Shown here piece after piece: positions 48,903-60,813 of a stretch of DNA of 64,000 nt (positions are counted from its first letter, which is position 1; each line of letters begins with the position of its first letter). The stretch is from NCBI GenBank assembly GCA_029582165.1, contig CM055882.1, positions 10,248,001 to 10,312,000 on the forward strand, given 5' to 3'. The stretch comes from Portulaca oleracea. Lineage: Eukaryota; Streptophyta; Magnoliopsida; Caryophyllales; Portulacaceae. Made by a program: the position numbers and the translations under genes. The notes under the pieces are model-generated. The model had not been told where the DNA came from. It was given only the letters and a program-made list of their open reading frames with translations, and made no database searches.

Positions 48903-49804
48903 TAATATAATTGATATAAGTTTAGTGTTAATGCATAAACGTTTCTTTACAAATATTACAATTTTCTACGTACAAATAGTAAGGCTAGAGTATTCAATTT
49001 ATATACAATGATCGATATCCTGTACTTGATGTGTTTACCCACACATTAAACATGTCTATTAATCATGGTGTCTCTAATATTTATCTTTACTTACATTCCA
49101 CAACACGATTCTTAAATTTATTTATGACCTTAAAAGTGTTCTTATATGCATATACAATTGCATTCTATTATTTTGAATCTTTAGTGGGATTCATTCTTTC
49201 GGAATATCTTATATTTTCTAAATTTTTTAGAAGTCATTTCTTCGTTCATCACAATCTAAACTCTGATTTCAAATGCCAAATAAAATACTTTTCATTATCC
49301 TCTTCACAACACACATAACATTTATGTTTTGACCTAAAATAAAGAAAAAAAATTAACAATAAAAAATTAAAAAAATGAGAAATGTGGAATTCAGTCTGAA
49401 GTGGTGTAGAGTTCCACAATGAGTTCCAAAACTGTGAAACTTATATAAATTATCATTACCAAAGAATGTGTGGAATGCAAATGAAAACATTAGGTCATCC
49501 GCAAAAGCAATCCAACATTGGGTTGGATTGGATATTATCCTATTTATTTGGGGGGAGTGTGAGCAATAGTATCTTGCAATAATAAATGACATGGAAAAAA
49601 GATTTAAAAGAAAAATAAAATGGCAATCCAATCCAAGATGGATTGGAAAACTAATCCATCCTTGCTCTCTCTCCCCACCTTTTTTTACTAAGAGTTAATC
49701 TTTTATGGATGATCTTTAAAGTGCATGGATCTCCCAAAGATTCCTCGTCACATCAACGAGCATGCGATTCATGGTAGATCACCTTAAAGACGACGTTTGA
49801 ATGA
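48903..49804. other. Intergenic, nothing firmly recognised
   Basis: AT-rich. Two inverted CAATCCAA/TTGGATTG blocks near 49510-49660 hint at another small MITE, but its ends could not be fixed. Confidence 0.4.
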
Positions 49805-50228
49805 GTTACTGTAAAACCTCGAGTTTTAGGGAGAACGGAACCGTTAGCTTTCTTACCAGGCCATTAGGGTTAAGTTTAAGTTTCGAGGACGAAACTTCTT
49901 TTAAGAAGGTAATGATGTAAAACCCCGAAAAATCCAACGATATTGACCGTGACGTCGTTAATAGAATAGGTTTGACTTCGTGTTTTATTATTATTCGTTT
50001 GTGTCTATTTATGCTAACGCTTGAGCTCGTAGGACCGTTGAAGGGCTAACAAGGGTAGAATAGTAATTTCCGCTGGTTAATATTATTATGTGAATAATTA
50101 CGTGAATATTATTTGTTATGTGATTATCTGATTATTAAAATTAATATTATTATTACTATTATTAGAATTATTAGGTTTTTAGAAAAATCAGGTTTTAATT
50201 GTTAAATGGGTTGGATTAGGATTAGTTT

Positions 50229-50289
50229 TGGGCCTAAAATTGGGTATTAGTATAAAAACTCTCTCCCCCTCTCAAACCCTAAACCCTAA
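50229..50289 (+). promoter_or_regulatory. LTR promoter: site II, TATA and telo-box motifs
   Basis: In order: TGGGCC (site II-type, 50229-50234), TATAAAA (50251-50257), a CTCTCTCCCCC initiator-like run, and two AAACCCTAA telo-box motifs (from 50274 and 50281). This combination is known from promoters of plant ribosomal-protein and other growth-linked genes. Function here is inferred. Confidence 0.6.
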
Positions 50290-50980
50290 TCTCTCTCTAA
50301 ACCAAACCTTAGCAACCTCTCCTCTCTCTCCCTCTCCCTGCCGCGCCCAGCAGCCGACCACCAGGCGGCAGCCACCGCGACCGCCGCCACCGCAGCCGGA
50401 AACCACCGCCACAACCACTCCCTCTCTCCCTTTCTTCCTTTCGTTCTTCTTCTTCTTTCTTTCTTCCTCTCTCTCGCTGCACCGCACCCCAACCGAGGCC
50501 ACCACCGGACGTCGCTACCCCCACCGTCGTCGCCGCCGTCGCAGACCGCCGCCCCGACGACCGGTAACCGCCCTTTTCCTTCTCTCTTTTCTCTCTCTCC
50601 CGATCTCTCTCTTTCTCTCACCGTTTCTCTTTCTTGAACGTCCGACCGCCGCCGTCTCTGTCGCCGGCCACGTCCATCATCGCCGCCGTCGCTGCCCGAC
50701 CACCAGACGACCCTCGCACTGCCACCGGAGTCGCCGTCGCACGAAGGGAGCAACCGCGACCCTTCTTGTCTGTCGTCGTTCGAACCTCGCCAGCCACCGA
50801 CGCTCCAACCACCACCTCCGACGAGACCACCGCCGTCGCCTGCCACCTGCGACCCCGACGCACCCCCTCCGACCACCGCCCGCCGACGCCGTCGCCAGAA
50901 ACCGCCCCCCTGCCCTAACCTACGTAAAAACCCTAACCCTAAAAACCCTAGCTAACTCTTCTTTTTCTTTTCTTTATCTG

Positions 50981-51045
<65 letters not shown>
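50981..51045 (+). repeat. TTA trinucleotide microsatellite
   Basis: About 20 TTA units inside the gypsy LTR, directly after the C/G-rich leader. Confidence 0.93.
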
Positions 51046-51046
<1 letters not shown>

Positions 51047-53146
51047 TCATATTTATTATCAGATTTATTTTCTTTTCTGCTAATTTTGTAATTTAGGAAA
51101 ATTAATTGTAATTAATTATTCTTGTTTGTAATTTTTTGTAACTTGTTAGTTATGATGTGTAAATTGTTTATATTTCTTTATATGTAATCTTTTATGTGCA
51201 ATTTGTAATTTTATGATGTAAATTGTAATTAGTTTTTAGGTTGTAATAGTTAATTGTTAAGGTTAAATTATTTTATTGTTCTTTAATTTATAAATCATGT
51301 TAGGTTAGATCACGATGTTATTGTATGCACGAATTCGATAACTAAATTATCTAGGTTAAATTCTTGACTAATAAATTAAGTTGGTTAATTTAGATTCAAT
51401 CTTTATTAGTATTTCGTTTCTTGTTTAATACTTGTTTAATAAGTTAGGTTGAGATTATTGTTTATTAGTTCTTGGTTCTTGTTTTAATCTTGTTTAAAAG
51501 AAATTAGTTTGTTTAGGATTCTTGTTTTATAGTTTAAATATTTATTTGTCCTTTGTTTTCTTTTAAAGGTTATTCATGTTTAAGTGGTTAAATAAATTAG
51601 TTAACCTAATAAAAGTACAATTCTTGTTTAGTAATTCATGAGTCTTGTTTGAGTTTAGTAAAAGAATTAGTTGTTAGGGTTCTCGACTAGTAATTACATG
51701 TATATTGTACTTTATGTTGTATTTCCTTAAGTTCTTCTTGATTCTTGAAAGTAAATTAGAGTCCTTGTTTTGGTTAAGTTAAAAATTACATGTTCTTTAA
51801 ATTCCTTGTTTCTTGATTAAAGAAAATCATATGTTTAACCACCCTTAAGGTTTCTTGAAATTCTTGAATTTTGTTATAATTTTTACTTGTTAATGGTCCA
51901 TGATGGTCTTTAGATTCTTGATTAAGTAATTCATGTTTAGTATTAATATTCTTGTGTGACTTGGGATAAATTAGAATTTATTAAAGTGTCTTCCATGTTT
52001 CCTAAATTAGGTTTAATGTTGCGAGTTTAATTGTTGGACCTAAGTTAAGATGGACTCCATATCTTAGACCCTAGCTACTGTTTCGAGTCCAAAGTAGAAC
52101 CCGAGACCGATGGGTAAAAGTTAGAACCGAAATAGCAAATTAAATAAAGACCGTAACGGGACAGTTTTGTTAATGTCTAAAGATTGGTTCACCCGGATAG
52201 TAGAGTCGTCTTTTGACCAAACCCTTTTTACTGGAGGTTCCTTTGGATGTTAGGAACCATAGGAATTTTACGGATCGAACGTTTGACTTGTATAACCCGA
52301 GTTATAGTCGTTTTACTAAAACCTGTCAGTTCTGGACCAATTAGAAAGATGGAAGTTTTTAGAGTCCTTCGGGATTGTTTTCGGTTTAGACGTCAACATG
52401 GAAGTTTTAGTAGACATTCTGAGGTTTCCGAAAAGTCCAGAACCAGACCCGTAGGATGTCGGGAAGTCGTTTTATGAACCGTTTTGTGAAAACGTTATAT
52501 TCTGTCCCTGTTTGCCTTTATACATGTAAATTGTTGATTAAATTTCTATGCATGCTTTGTCCTATGTTTCCTAAGTGTACTAAGTGTAATATTTTAATTG
52601 ATAGGAACCTAAGTGTTCCTAGGGGATGGGTTAGATAGTTGGTAGTTAATACTAACCTCGCTAGAACGCGTGTTGATTAGATAATTATTTTTTCTAGGCC
52701 CGAGTTAGTACGTGCCGGTAGTGAGCTCAAGTGTGCCCTTCGTTACTACTATCTTGTGAAGTATTCAAGTAATTGTCTATGCTCTAATCCCCACCGGGAT
52801 GCTCTTTAAATGTGTTTTGATGTTTTATAATCTGTTTTGAGAATTGCATCCCGAAAGGGGACTTTTGTGGAAATACGACCATCTGTTTTGATAATCTTTG
52901 ATTCGATTGTGATCTTGGTTTATTTGAGTTGAGAAATTGGATGGTCTTTTATTCGAAGTTTTGTTAATGGTTTTGATAACTTGGGATGGTTTGACTTGAG
53001 AGTCGTGAGTTGAGTTTGAATATTGTATAAATAATTCAAGTGGAAACGTTAAGCGGGTTTCGGGATGACTCACAGTGTGCGTAACAACTCGCAGGTTATG
53101 GACCAGGAGATCGGGGCTTCCTTCCCTGATATAGAATAGTATTTTT

Positions 53147-53405
53147 ATGCCTTTGGTGGGCGAATGTTTCGATATGCCTTTGGTGGGCGAATGTTATTAT
53201 GCCTTTGGTGGGCGAATGTTTCGATATGCCTTTGGTGGGCGAATGTTATTATGCCTTTGGTGGACGAATGTTTCGATATGCCTTTGGTGGGCGAATGTTA
53301 TTATGCCTTTGGTGGGGGAATGTTTCGATATGCCTTTGGTGGGCGAATGTTATAATGCCTTTGGTGGGCGATTGTTTGATGCCTTTGGTGGGCAAATGTT
53401 ACTTT
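53147..53405 (+). repeat. Minisatellite of alternating 27- and 25-bp units
   Basis: Ten units, each starting ATGCCTTTGGTGGGCGAATG. Odd units end TTTCGAT (27 bp) and even units end TTATT (25 bp), giving a 52-bp higher-order repeat. The last two units are degenerate. It lies near the 3' end of the gypsy LTR. Confidence 0.92.
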
Positions 53406-53884
53406 AAGGGATTTGGTATCCCGCCCGCAAATTAAAATATGGATTGGATGGGTTGAGGAAACAGTATGGGATTAAAGATTTCTAAAACGTTTGATTCGAT
53501 CCCTCTCCCCAAAATGAATTGAAATGAACTTAAACTGTTTTAAACGTTAGGGGTAGACATTATTGAGATTTCCCCCTCATTTTCTGAAATGTTTTGATTT
53601 CAGGTGAAGATCTAAATGCTGGGGACGGGAATTAGAAGTGAGGACGACGAGTTTAGAAGTCCTTGAACCTTTTATATTGTTTTCGTTATGAATTCTTAAA
53701 GTTTGTTGAGTTGTTAGTAGTTGCCATTAGCAGACAGTTGTGTTTTCCTTTCTCGCCTTATATTCCTTCGGGGATACGGCAGTAACGCCCAAACTAAATT
53801 TGAAGTCTTCCGCTAAGTTTTGTCTGTTAACGTTAGTTTAACTTTGACTTTTCTATAATTGAATTTTCGGGGCGTTACAGTTAC

Positions 53885-55411
53885 AATCATTGAACATGTT
53901 TTATTATATACTCTTTTCGTCTATTTTTATTTGTTATTTTGAGAAATGGGAAAGAAATCAAGAGAACCAATAAAATTAGGGAAAAACACTAAAAAATTAT
54001 TTAAATTGGTAAACATTAATTATGAAAGATGGAGACTATAAATGTAAAACTAGTAAAAATTATATCGGAAATGTGAAATGAAAATGGATGAGGGGCAAAA
54101 AAAATTACTCCGTATTTATTAGTTGAAAAATAAATAGGGACAGAAAGAAGTATCATTTTATTTGAATATTATTGTTATGCTTTATTAATTGTGTGTTATT
54201 TGAGTTATGCGCCTAAATAAAGTTCATAATATTATTATATTTTACTTACTATTTTCAATTCACAATAAAAGTTTTTATTAAAAATAATAATAAAGGATTA
54301 ATGAAATTGTGTTATTTGTAAAAAGTAAATACACTAAATATTTGTAGCCAATAATTAAATGCCACTTTAGCAAAAGTAGATATGTGACTTTAGTCGCTTT
54401 TATTTGATACTCTATTGAAGGTTCAATTTTGGTTTTCATTCAAATAGACTTTATAGAGGTCCGAAAAAAATATTTAAAAAGAAAATAACAAATTTTGTAC
54501 ATGGTGAAACTGTATTACATTTTTTTCTTTCCAGTTAAAGGATATTATTTTTTGTTTTTCTTCAATTATTCAAAGTTAAAGGATATTGTACATGACAGAA
54601 TTAAGTACATAGAGTTGTTACTCAAACAACTTGTTTGACTATTCTTTGGCATTTCGAACTATGAAATTACAGTACCTGATTTGATAATTGACATCACAAC
54701 AGACAAGCATTTAGACTCGTCATGCATAAAAGACATAACATGCGAACGACATATATACTAGTATTAGAGTATGCATTGAATACAACAAATTTCATGGAAG
54801 TACGTACACAAGTTAGAAAGATAGTAGTGCACACAACCCTAATTTTGATAGTCATAATTAAGGGATCCTTAATTTGGGAACCCTACGGAAATTTTTTCCA
54901 TATGAAAGTTTTCTATGAGAAAAATTTTTCTTAGTCCTCTAAGGGAAATTTTCCTAGGAAATGTAGGAAATGGTCGATCCACCGTAAAATTTTCCCAAAG
55001 CTCAACCTACATCCAAAAATAGGAAAAATAAGTCAACCCAAAAAAATTGATCATTTCCCCGGAGTACGTATTTCACCAACCAAACGCACCCTATAAGTGA
55101 AGAAGGCAGTGGCAGATCTAAACCTTAAAATTAGGAGAGTTTAATATAATATTACACTTATTTTTATAAATATACAATCTATTTTTTATTCAAAATCATA
55201 ATAAATTGAAAAAAAAATATTAAATTAAAAACCATATGGGGATACGCCATAGAAGAAGGCCTTAAACGAATATCTTAATGAAATCAATAGGGCAGACGAA
55301 TGAATGAATGAAAGGCTAGGCAAGAACACGATTTATCAAAAATGGTAAGAGATACATTTTTACTGTAAAAATCCAATAATAATTTGCTGCATGCATCTTA
55401 ATCTGAGTGCA
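53885..55411. other. Intergenic, upstream of lyase gene 2
   Basis: AT-rich and, apart from the Stowaway at 53911, without recognised genes. Near 55070-55095 the block ACCAACCAAACGCACCCTA resembles a MITE terminus; its partner was not found. Confidence 0.4.
53911..54150. mobile_element. Stowaway-like MITE
   Basis: A 240-bp element with left end CTCTTTTCGTCTATTTTTATT and right end read backwards CTTCTTTCTGTCCCTATTTATT. TA on both flanks. Confidence 0.7.
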
Positions 55412-55419
55412 TATAAATA
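55412..55419 (+). promoter_or_regulatory. TATA box of lyase gene 2
   Basis: TATAAATA lies 73 bp upstream of the start codon of the broken lyase gene, a normal plant distance for a short leader. Confidence 0.55.
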
Positions 55420-56462
55420 ACCCCAGAATATTGGTATTGCTTCACAAATTCAATTCTCAGGCTAATTAAGCAAATCAGAGAATAATGAAGGTTGGTGGCA
55501 CTATCAACCTCACTAATCCCACGGGCCTAATGCTGCTCCCATTTCTCCTTTTATTCACAATTCAACTGTTACTACCTGCAAATTGTCATCCCAGAATCAG
55601 GTTAGCTTTTTTTATATATTTTTTTTAAAATTATTATAGTACTATAGATATTGTACGTGTGACGCGAAAATATCATCCTTCAAATTCGTACACAAAGCAC
55701 AAATTAACAACCAATTAAATCTTGATTTTGATTGTGAATGTGAATGTTTTCTTGCCACAGAAATTTTTTTCTTTTATTGGGAATAGAATTGACATGTTTG
55801 ATCATACAAGTTATGATAAAAAGAAAAAGACTATTTTTCTTTATTAGAATGAAAATGATTTTTAAAATTCTTTCTCTAGTGTATGTATGTGTATATATGG
55901 ATGAGGGTCTATGTATCCAATACGGTTAACTTCTTCTTTCTCGACTTGCATATGTGTGTCTATATTATTGCATATATATGAGTATAAAATTGTAATCAAA
56001 AGAAGAAGCACATTTTTTTCTTTTCATGTATAAGAACCTTGGTAAAATGTCAACAAGGTGTTCATAATACGGAAGACTAATACTATGCATGCAATATTAT
56101 AGGGTGAATGCATTCTCAAAGGAAAAAAAGAAAAAATCATAGAACAAATTTGAGTTGGGTTGCAGAAAAGGACACTAATCTTTAAATTCATACTAGACTA
56201 TAAAACTATCATTTGACTTTCAATTATTAGTTTAAGATTTCGGTTGATCTGCTTAATTCTATATTTTTTAGTCTCCAAGGAATTGAATAAGGCTCGAGCT
56301 CAAACATATAAGTTGCTTGTGCAGCCCTAACCATGGAATAGCAGATTCTGAAGATGGCCTTAAATCTGCTGTTCGTATCTCTGAACAATCTAACCAGGTA
56401 ACCTCATCTTACTTCTTATTTCTCATGTTCAAAATTTTGTGTTAAAAACAAATTACACATAT

Positions 56463-56774
56463 GCCCTATTTGGCAACTAGCTGGTAGCAGTTAGCTATTA
56501 GCTTGTAGTTGTTAGCTGATAGTTTTTTGGGTCAGTTGTTTGACTTTAGCTGTTTGGTTTAGCTGATTACAGAAAAAGTGTTTGGTAAAGTAGCTTTTTG
56601 TGAAAAGTTAACTCAAAATAGCTTTTTCAAACTACCTTATTGGCTCCAAAAAGCTACCTACCAAATACGTCAAGTAGCTTTTTAAATTTGATCGAAAAGT
56701 TAAAACTTATTTAAAAAGCTAAAAATTATCCAAAAAGCTAAAAGTTAAAAAAAAAATGGGTAGCCAAACACCCC
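56463..56774. mobile_element. MITE in intron 2 of lyase gene 2
   Basis: Left end GCCCTATTTGGCA and right end read backwards GGGGTGTTTGGCT, with inner inverted blocks rich in AGCTTTTT/AAAAAGCT and TTAGCTG. Typical of small hAT- or Mutator-type MITEs. No clear target duplication was found. Confidence 0.5.
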
Positions 56775-57148
56775 ATGTAATGAAGGGAGAATGGTTCTTA
56801 CTGATCATAGTCTGATCCCATGCAGGCTGTGTTGGATAATGGCATTGTTTTTTTCGATAAATGGGGCAATCGGCCCAAAGTTATTATTACCAAATGGAGG
56901 ACCACAGTGCCCAAGAGTACAAAAACAGTGGCCTCAAACCAAGTCCAGCCCACTCCAATAAGAAGTTAACATTTTAAACTACAACTTAAACTACAACTTG
57001 TCAAAAATACCAATCACAAAATGGCTAATAACATAGATTAGTACTAGGCTCAAGATACTCACTTTGGAAGCCCTAACCGTTTAAGATAAGGCCCGTCATT
57101 AATGCCCTAGCCTTCTTCCTCTTTACTGCAAATTCCTCCCTTCCCTGC

Positions 57149-57895
57149 CTATGCATATAAGATGGGGATGAGATGAAAGTTAACCACCATTGTTGCAGCA
57201 GGATATTCCATCCCCCTCTTCCATTGTTCACCCCATGTGGCTGTCCTCCATTTTATTCCTTGCAGCACTATGGATATGTCTTTCTCTGCCCTATTAAAAA
57301 CAATGTCGTTGCGGTGGTTCCAGATTGTCCATACGGTCGCAAACCACACCACCATCCATATCTTCCTTCTCATCCTGTTGCAAAAATACACCATCATCCA
57401 ATCCTCATATTGCTCCTTCAGCGTAGTAACTTGTGGTCGCCTGTGCCCCAAATCCTGCATTAGTTTCCCCCAAATAGTCACGGCAAATGGACATGTTACA
57501 AACAAATGGTCCACTGTCTCCCCATGTTCATTGCATAGAGTACACCGGTCATCCTCATCATCTATAATCCCTTTGCTTCTTAATTGTGCTCTTGTGTTTA
57601 GTCTTCCCAACAAGGCCAACCACGCCATTATTTCTACCTTCGGGGGGGCTAATTTCTTCCATACCGACCCAGCGACCGAGTCCACTTGTACCTGTTGATA
57701 CGCCAACTTCTCTGCCGCCTTCACCATGCTCTTTACACTGAAACTACTGCCGCCCAACCACTGAATATTGTCGGGTTCGTCTTTGTTCGGTTGATATCCT
57801 TGAAGTATATCAGTCAGGGCTAACTCCATTTCTAACTCATCCAGACCCATTTCTCTCTTCCATGTTAAGGTCCACCTCCAATAGTTTACCTTCAA
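57149..57895 (-). pseudogene. LINE ORF2 C-terminal part (zinc-binding RT-associated domain)
   Basis: A 248-codon frame continuing ORF2 after a 1-base frameshift in the overlap 57837-57895. It contains WKKLAPPKVEIMAWLALLGRL and CTLCNEHGETVDHLFVTCPF, the Cys/His region found downstream of the RT in plant L1 elements, then WMVVWFATVWTIWNHRND. It probably helps bind RNA or target DNA. Confidence 0.85.
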
Positions 57896-60812
57896 ACCAA
57901 CCCATATCTTGAATCTTGCACCCCTTCTGGCTTGACAATTTGTATAGTCTTGGGAATTCTTCCCTCAACGTTTTATTTTGTATCCATCTATCCTCCCAAA
58001 ATCGAATTTTACCTCCATCACCCAAATTTAATCTTAGACACTGGTTGAACGCTTTGCAAGTATAATCCTCTTTCATCCCCATTCGCCTAATATCATTCCA
58101 GGGGCTTGTAATATAGGTTCTGAATTTAGAAGGCAGAATCGAACCATCTTCATTATGTATGGTGGCCACTACTCTCCTCCATAAGGCTCCCTCCTCGGTT
58201 CCAAATCGCCACCACCATTTAAAGAGTAGGGCACTGTTCTTCATCACAATATCACCAACTCCAAGCCCACCATACTCTTTCGGCCTCTGTATCACCTCCC
58301 ATTTTATCAACGCCTTCGCCTTTGTGTCTCCTTTTCCTCCCCAGAAAAACCGCCTCTGTATTCTAATAATCTCCTTTGCTACCGCTTTCGGCATTTTATA
58401 TAAAGATAGATAATATAAAGGAAGATTATTCAGTACAGCCTTAATTAAAACCAACCTTCCCGCCCTTGATAAACAGCTCGCCTTCCAACTCTTTAGCCTC
58501 GCTTGAATTCTCTGAATTACCGGCATCCAAGACTCCTTCCTCTTCATATTGGCCCCCAGTGGCAGACCCAAGTACGTGATCGGCAATTCTGCAATATCAC
58601 ATTTGAGTACTCTAGCGGCTTGCATGCTCCAAGTCAGGTCTTTACCCAGTGCGATCAACTTGGATTTAGCAAAATTAATCTCCAATCCGGAGAATTTAGC
58701 GAAGGCATTCAGAACACCCTTCACCGTTATCAATTCCTCCAACTCCGCTTTGCAGAAAACTATTGTGTCATTAGCGAATTGTAGGTGAGTTATTTTGAAT
58801 TTCCTTCTGCCCCCAATCCAGAGGCCTTTAATGTCTTCGTTTTCTGCACAGTTCTGTAACACCTTGTTCAATACCTCTCCCACCAGTACAAACAAGAAGG
58901 GAGACAGAGGGTCTCCTTGTCGAAGACCTCTTCCCATTCTGTATGGTTTCGTAGGTGTGCCATTAACCATGACTGAGATACTGGCAGTTCCCACACATTT
59001 CCTTATCCACGCCCTCCATTTAGGACCGAAGCCCATCATGTCTAGTACACCCTCTAGCGCCTTCCAATCCACCGAGTCATATGCCTTTTGGAAGTCTAAC
59101 TTGAGTAGTACCCCTTCTCCATTTTTTCGTTGTAGCCAATTGACTACCTCAGCTGCGATTAGAACTCCATCTAAAATTTGTCGGCCCTCCACAAAGGCTG
59201 ACTGAGCTTCACCGACCAGTTTAGGCAGTACAACTCTTAGTCTGTTGCTAAGTATTTTTGCTATAACCTTGTAAACACTCCCCACAACACTAATTGGCCG
59301 GAAATCCTTTATATCAATTGCTTTCTCTTTTTTCGGAACTAATGTCACAAGCGTAGTGTTCACCGAGGTAGGCAAGTCTACACCCTGAAAGAAGTCTTGG
59401 ATACATTTAGTGAAATCTGCACCAATCACCGGCCATACATGCTTCACACACTTCATGTTAAAGCCATCGTATCCCGGAGCCTTCGTTGGGTTGCACTGGT
59501 TAATTGCCGCCTGGATTTCTTCCTGTGTTACCTCCCTCTCCAGCCATGACCTGTCTTCCTGTGACAAGACATCCAACCCAACATCAGATAAATCGAATTG
59601 GAATAAGCTACCTCTTGCCTTGAAATGATCTTTAAAATGGTTTCTTATTCCGCGTCGAATTCGTTGCGGCTCAATTAGGACAACCCCATCAATCTTGATT
59701 TGCTCGATCATCTTCTTCCGCCTCCTCATAGAGGCCAACAAATGGAAGTATTTGGTGTTTTTATCCCCTTCTTTAAGTAATTTACACCTTGATTTTTGCC
59801 TCCAAAGCCTTTCTCTCCTCAGATCCCATTTCTTCAGCTGTGCGATTAACGCCCATCTCCTACTAACATCACATTGGCTAATCTCAATTGTGTCTTCCTT
59901 ATCATCAATCTTCTTTATTTCCCCTTCCAGAGAGGCGATCTTCTGATCTATGTCGCCAAAAACTTCACGATTCCACCTTTTAAGTGGCACCTTCATTGCT
60001 CTCAGCTTCTTGTGGAAGGGCATGCTTGCTAATTTTTGGTACTCTTGCTCAAAGGCCTCCAAGAATCTTGAATCCTCCAACCAAACATCATTAGTTCTGA
60101 AGGGGATCGGACCCCATCTAATTGTATTTGATCTTAAGACAATGGGAAAATGGTCTGAATACTTCCTTTCTCCGCAGTAAACTCTAAGGTTCTCATATTT
60201 TGTCATGATATCCACATCCACCAAGAATTTGTCGATCCTACTAGCTGCGTTTCTCCTGGCCCAAGTGTAGTTTTTATCAGCTGGGATATCCACTACTCGT
60301 AAGTCTTGGACCAAATCCATGAAGTCCCTCATGCCTTGAGTTATCTGAGATCCTCCTCTCCTCTCTTCAGGTGATAAAATCTCATTAAAGTCCCCCATTA
60401 CTATGAGGGGGGACTGTGCAGTAGACTTGATGGTTCTCAACTCATTCCACACTTGCAATCTATCATCTCGGTCATTTGGTGCGTACACTAGACATACAGT
60501 GCATCTCAACTCATCGCCTATTATCTCACCGTCCAGCCAAATCCATCTTTCTCCTTTACCCCTACTCACACAGTCGAATTGGTCTCTATCCCACAACAAC
60601 ACCAAGCCCCCTGATCTACCAACCGCTGGAATATCCATAGCTTCCACATTCGCATTTCCCCAACAACTCCTTATATCCCATTGCGAGAAGTCCATATGCT
60701 TAGTTTCCACCAAGCCTATGATGCTCAGATGCTCCTTCCTAATCAGCTGTTTGACTTCTCTTTTCTTATCAAAAGACCCCAATCCACGGATATTCCACGC
60801 GGCAATCCTCAT
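57837..60812 (-). pseudogene. LINE ORF2: endonuclease and reverse transcriptase
   Basis: 991 codons. The apurinic-type endonuclease is at the N-terminus (NIRGLG, VETKH, GDFNEI, SDHFPIVL; about residues 1-225). The reverse transcriptase follows (about 440-760) with KAPGYDGF, PKKEKAIDIKDFRPIS, LDFQKAYDSVDW, GLRQGDPLSPFLF and then QFANDT, where F/YADD is expected. The first catalytic Asp is Asn681 (codon 58772-58770), a single-base change. The thumb region and GGKGDTKAKALIKW follow. The frame is lost at about 57850. The start codon lies one base after the ORF1 stop. Confidence 0.92.
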
Positions 60813-60813
60813 G

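Larger units (their letters stand above)
49810..53879 (+). mobile_element. Gypsy element reduced to one LTR plus scraps
   Basis: Flanked by GTTAC on both sides (49805-49809, 53880-53884). It begins with about 20 bp of 5' LTR (TGTAAAACCTCGAGTTTT), then about 85 bp of the 3' end of the internal region (the TTTCGAGGACGAAACTTC block, typical of the end of chromovirus-type gypsy polyproteins, and a purine tract), then a complete 3964-bp LTR at 49916-53879. Most of the 5' LTR and the whole coding region are deleted. The family, probably Tekay/Del-like, is inferred from remembered motifs and LTR length. Confidence 0.85.
49916..53879 (+). repeat. Complete 4-kb gypsy LTR
   Basis: Starts TGTAAAACCCCGAAAA and ends TTTTCGGGGCGTTACA, so the LTR ends themselves form an imperfect inverted repeat. 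It contains a promoter-like block (50229-50289), a C/G-rich pyrimidine-biased leader (50290-50920), a TTA microsatellite, about 1.8 kb of AT-rich sequence and a minisatellite (53147-53405). Confidence 0.85.

Noticed and set aside
50228..51091. A 287-codon plus-strand frame, and several minus-strand frames, in the C/G-rich block
   Set aside because: The frames lie in the leader of a gypsy LTR. The peptides are Pro/Arg/His or Gly/Arg low-complexity on both strands and run into a TTA microsatellite (poly-Tyr). This is composition, not a gene.
53147..53435. Three overlapping frames encoding a repeated MPLVGEC/YAFGGRM peptide
   Set aside because: All three are translations of the 25/27-bp minisatellite, whose unit lacks stop codons. 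No start context or domain is present.
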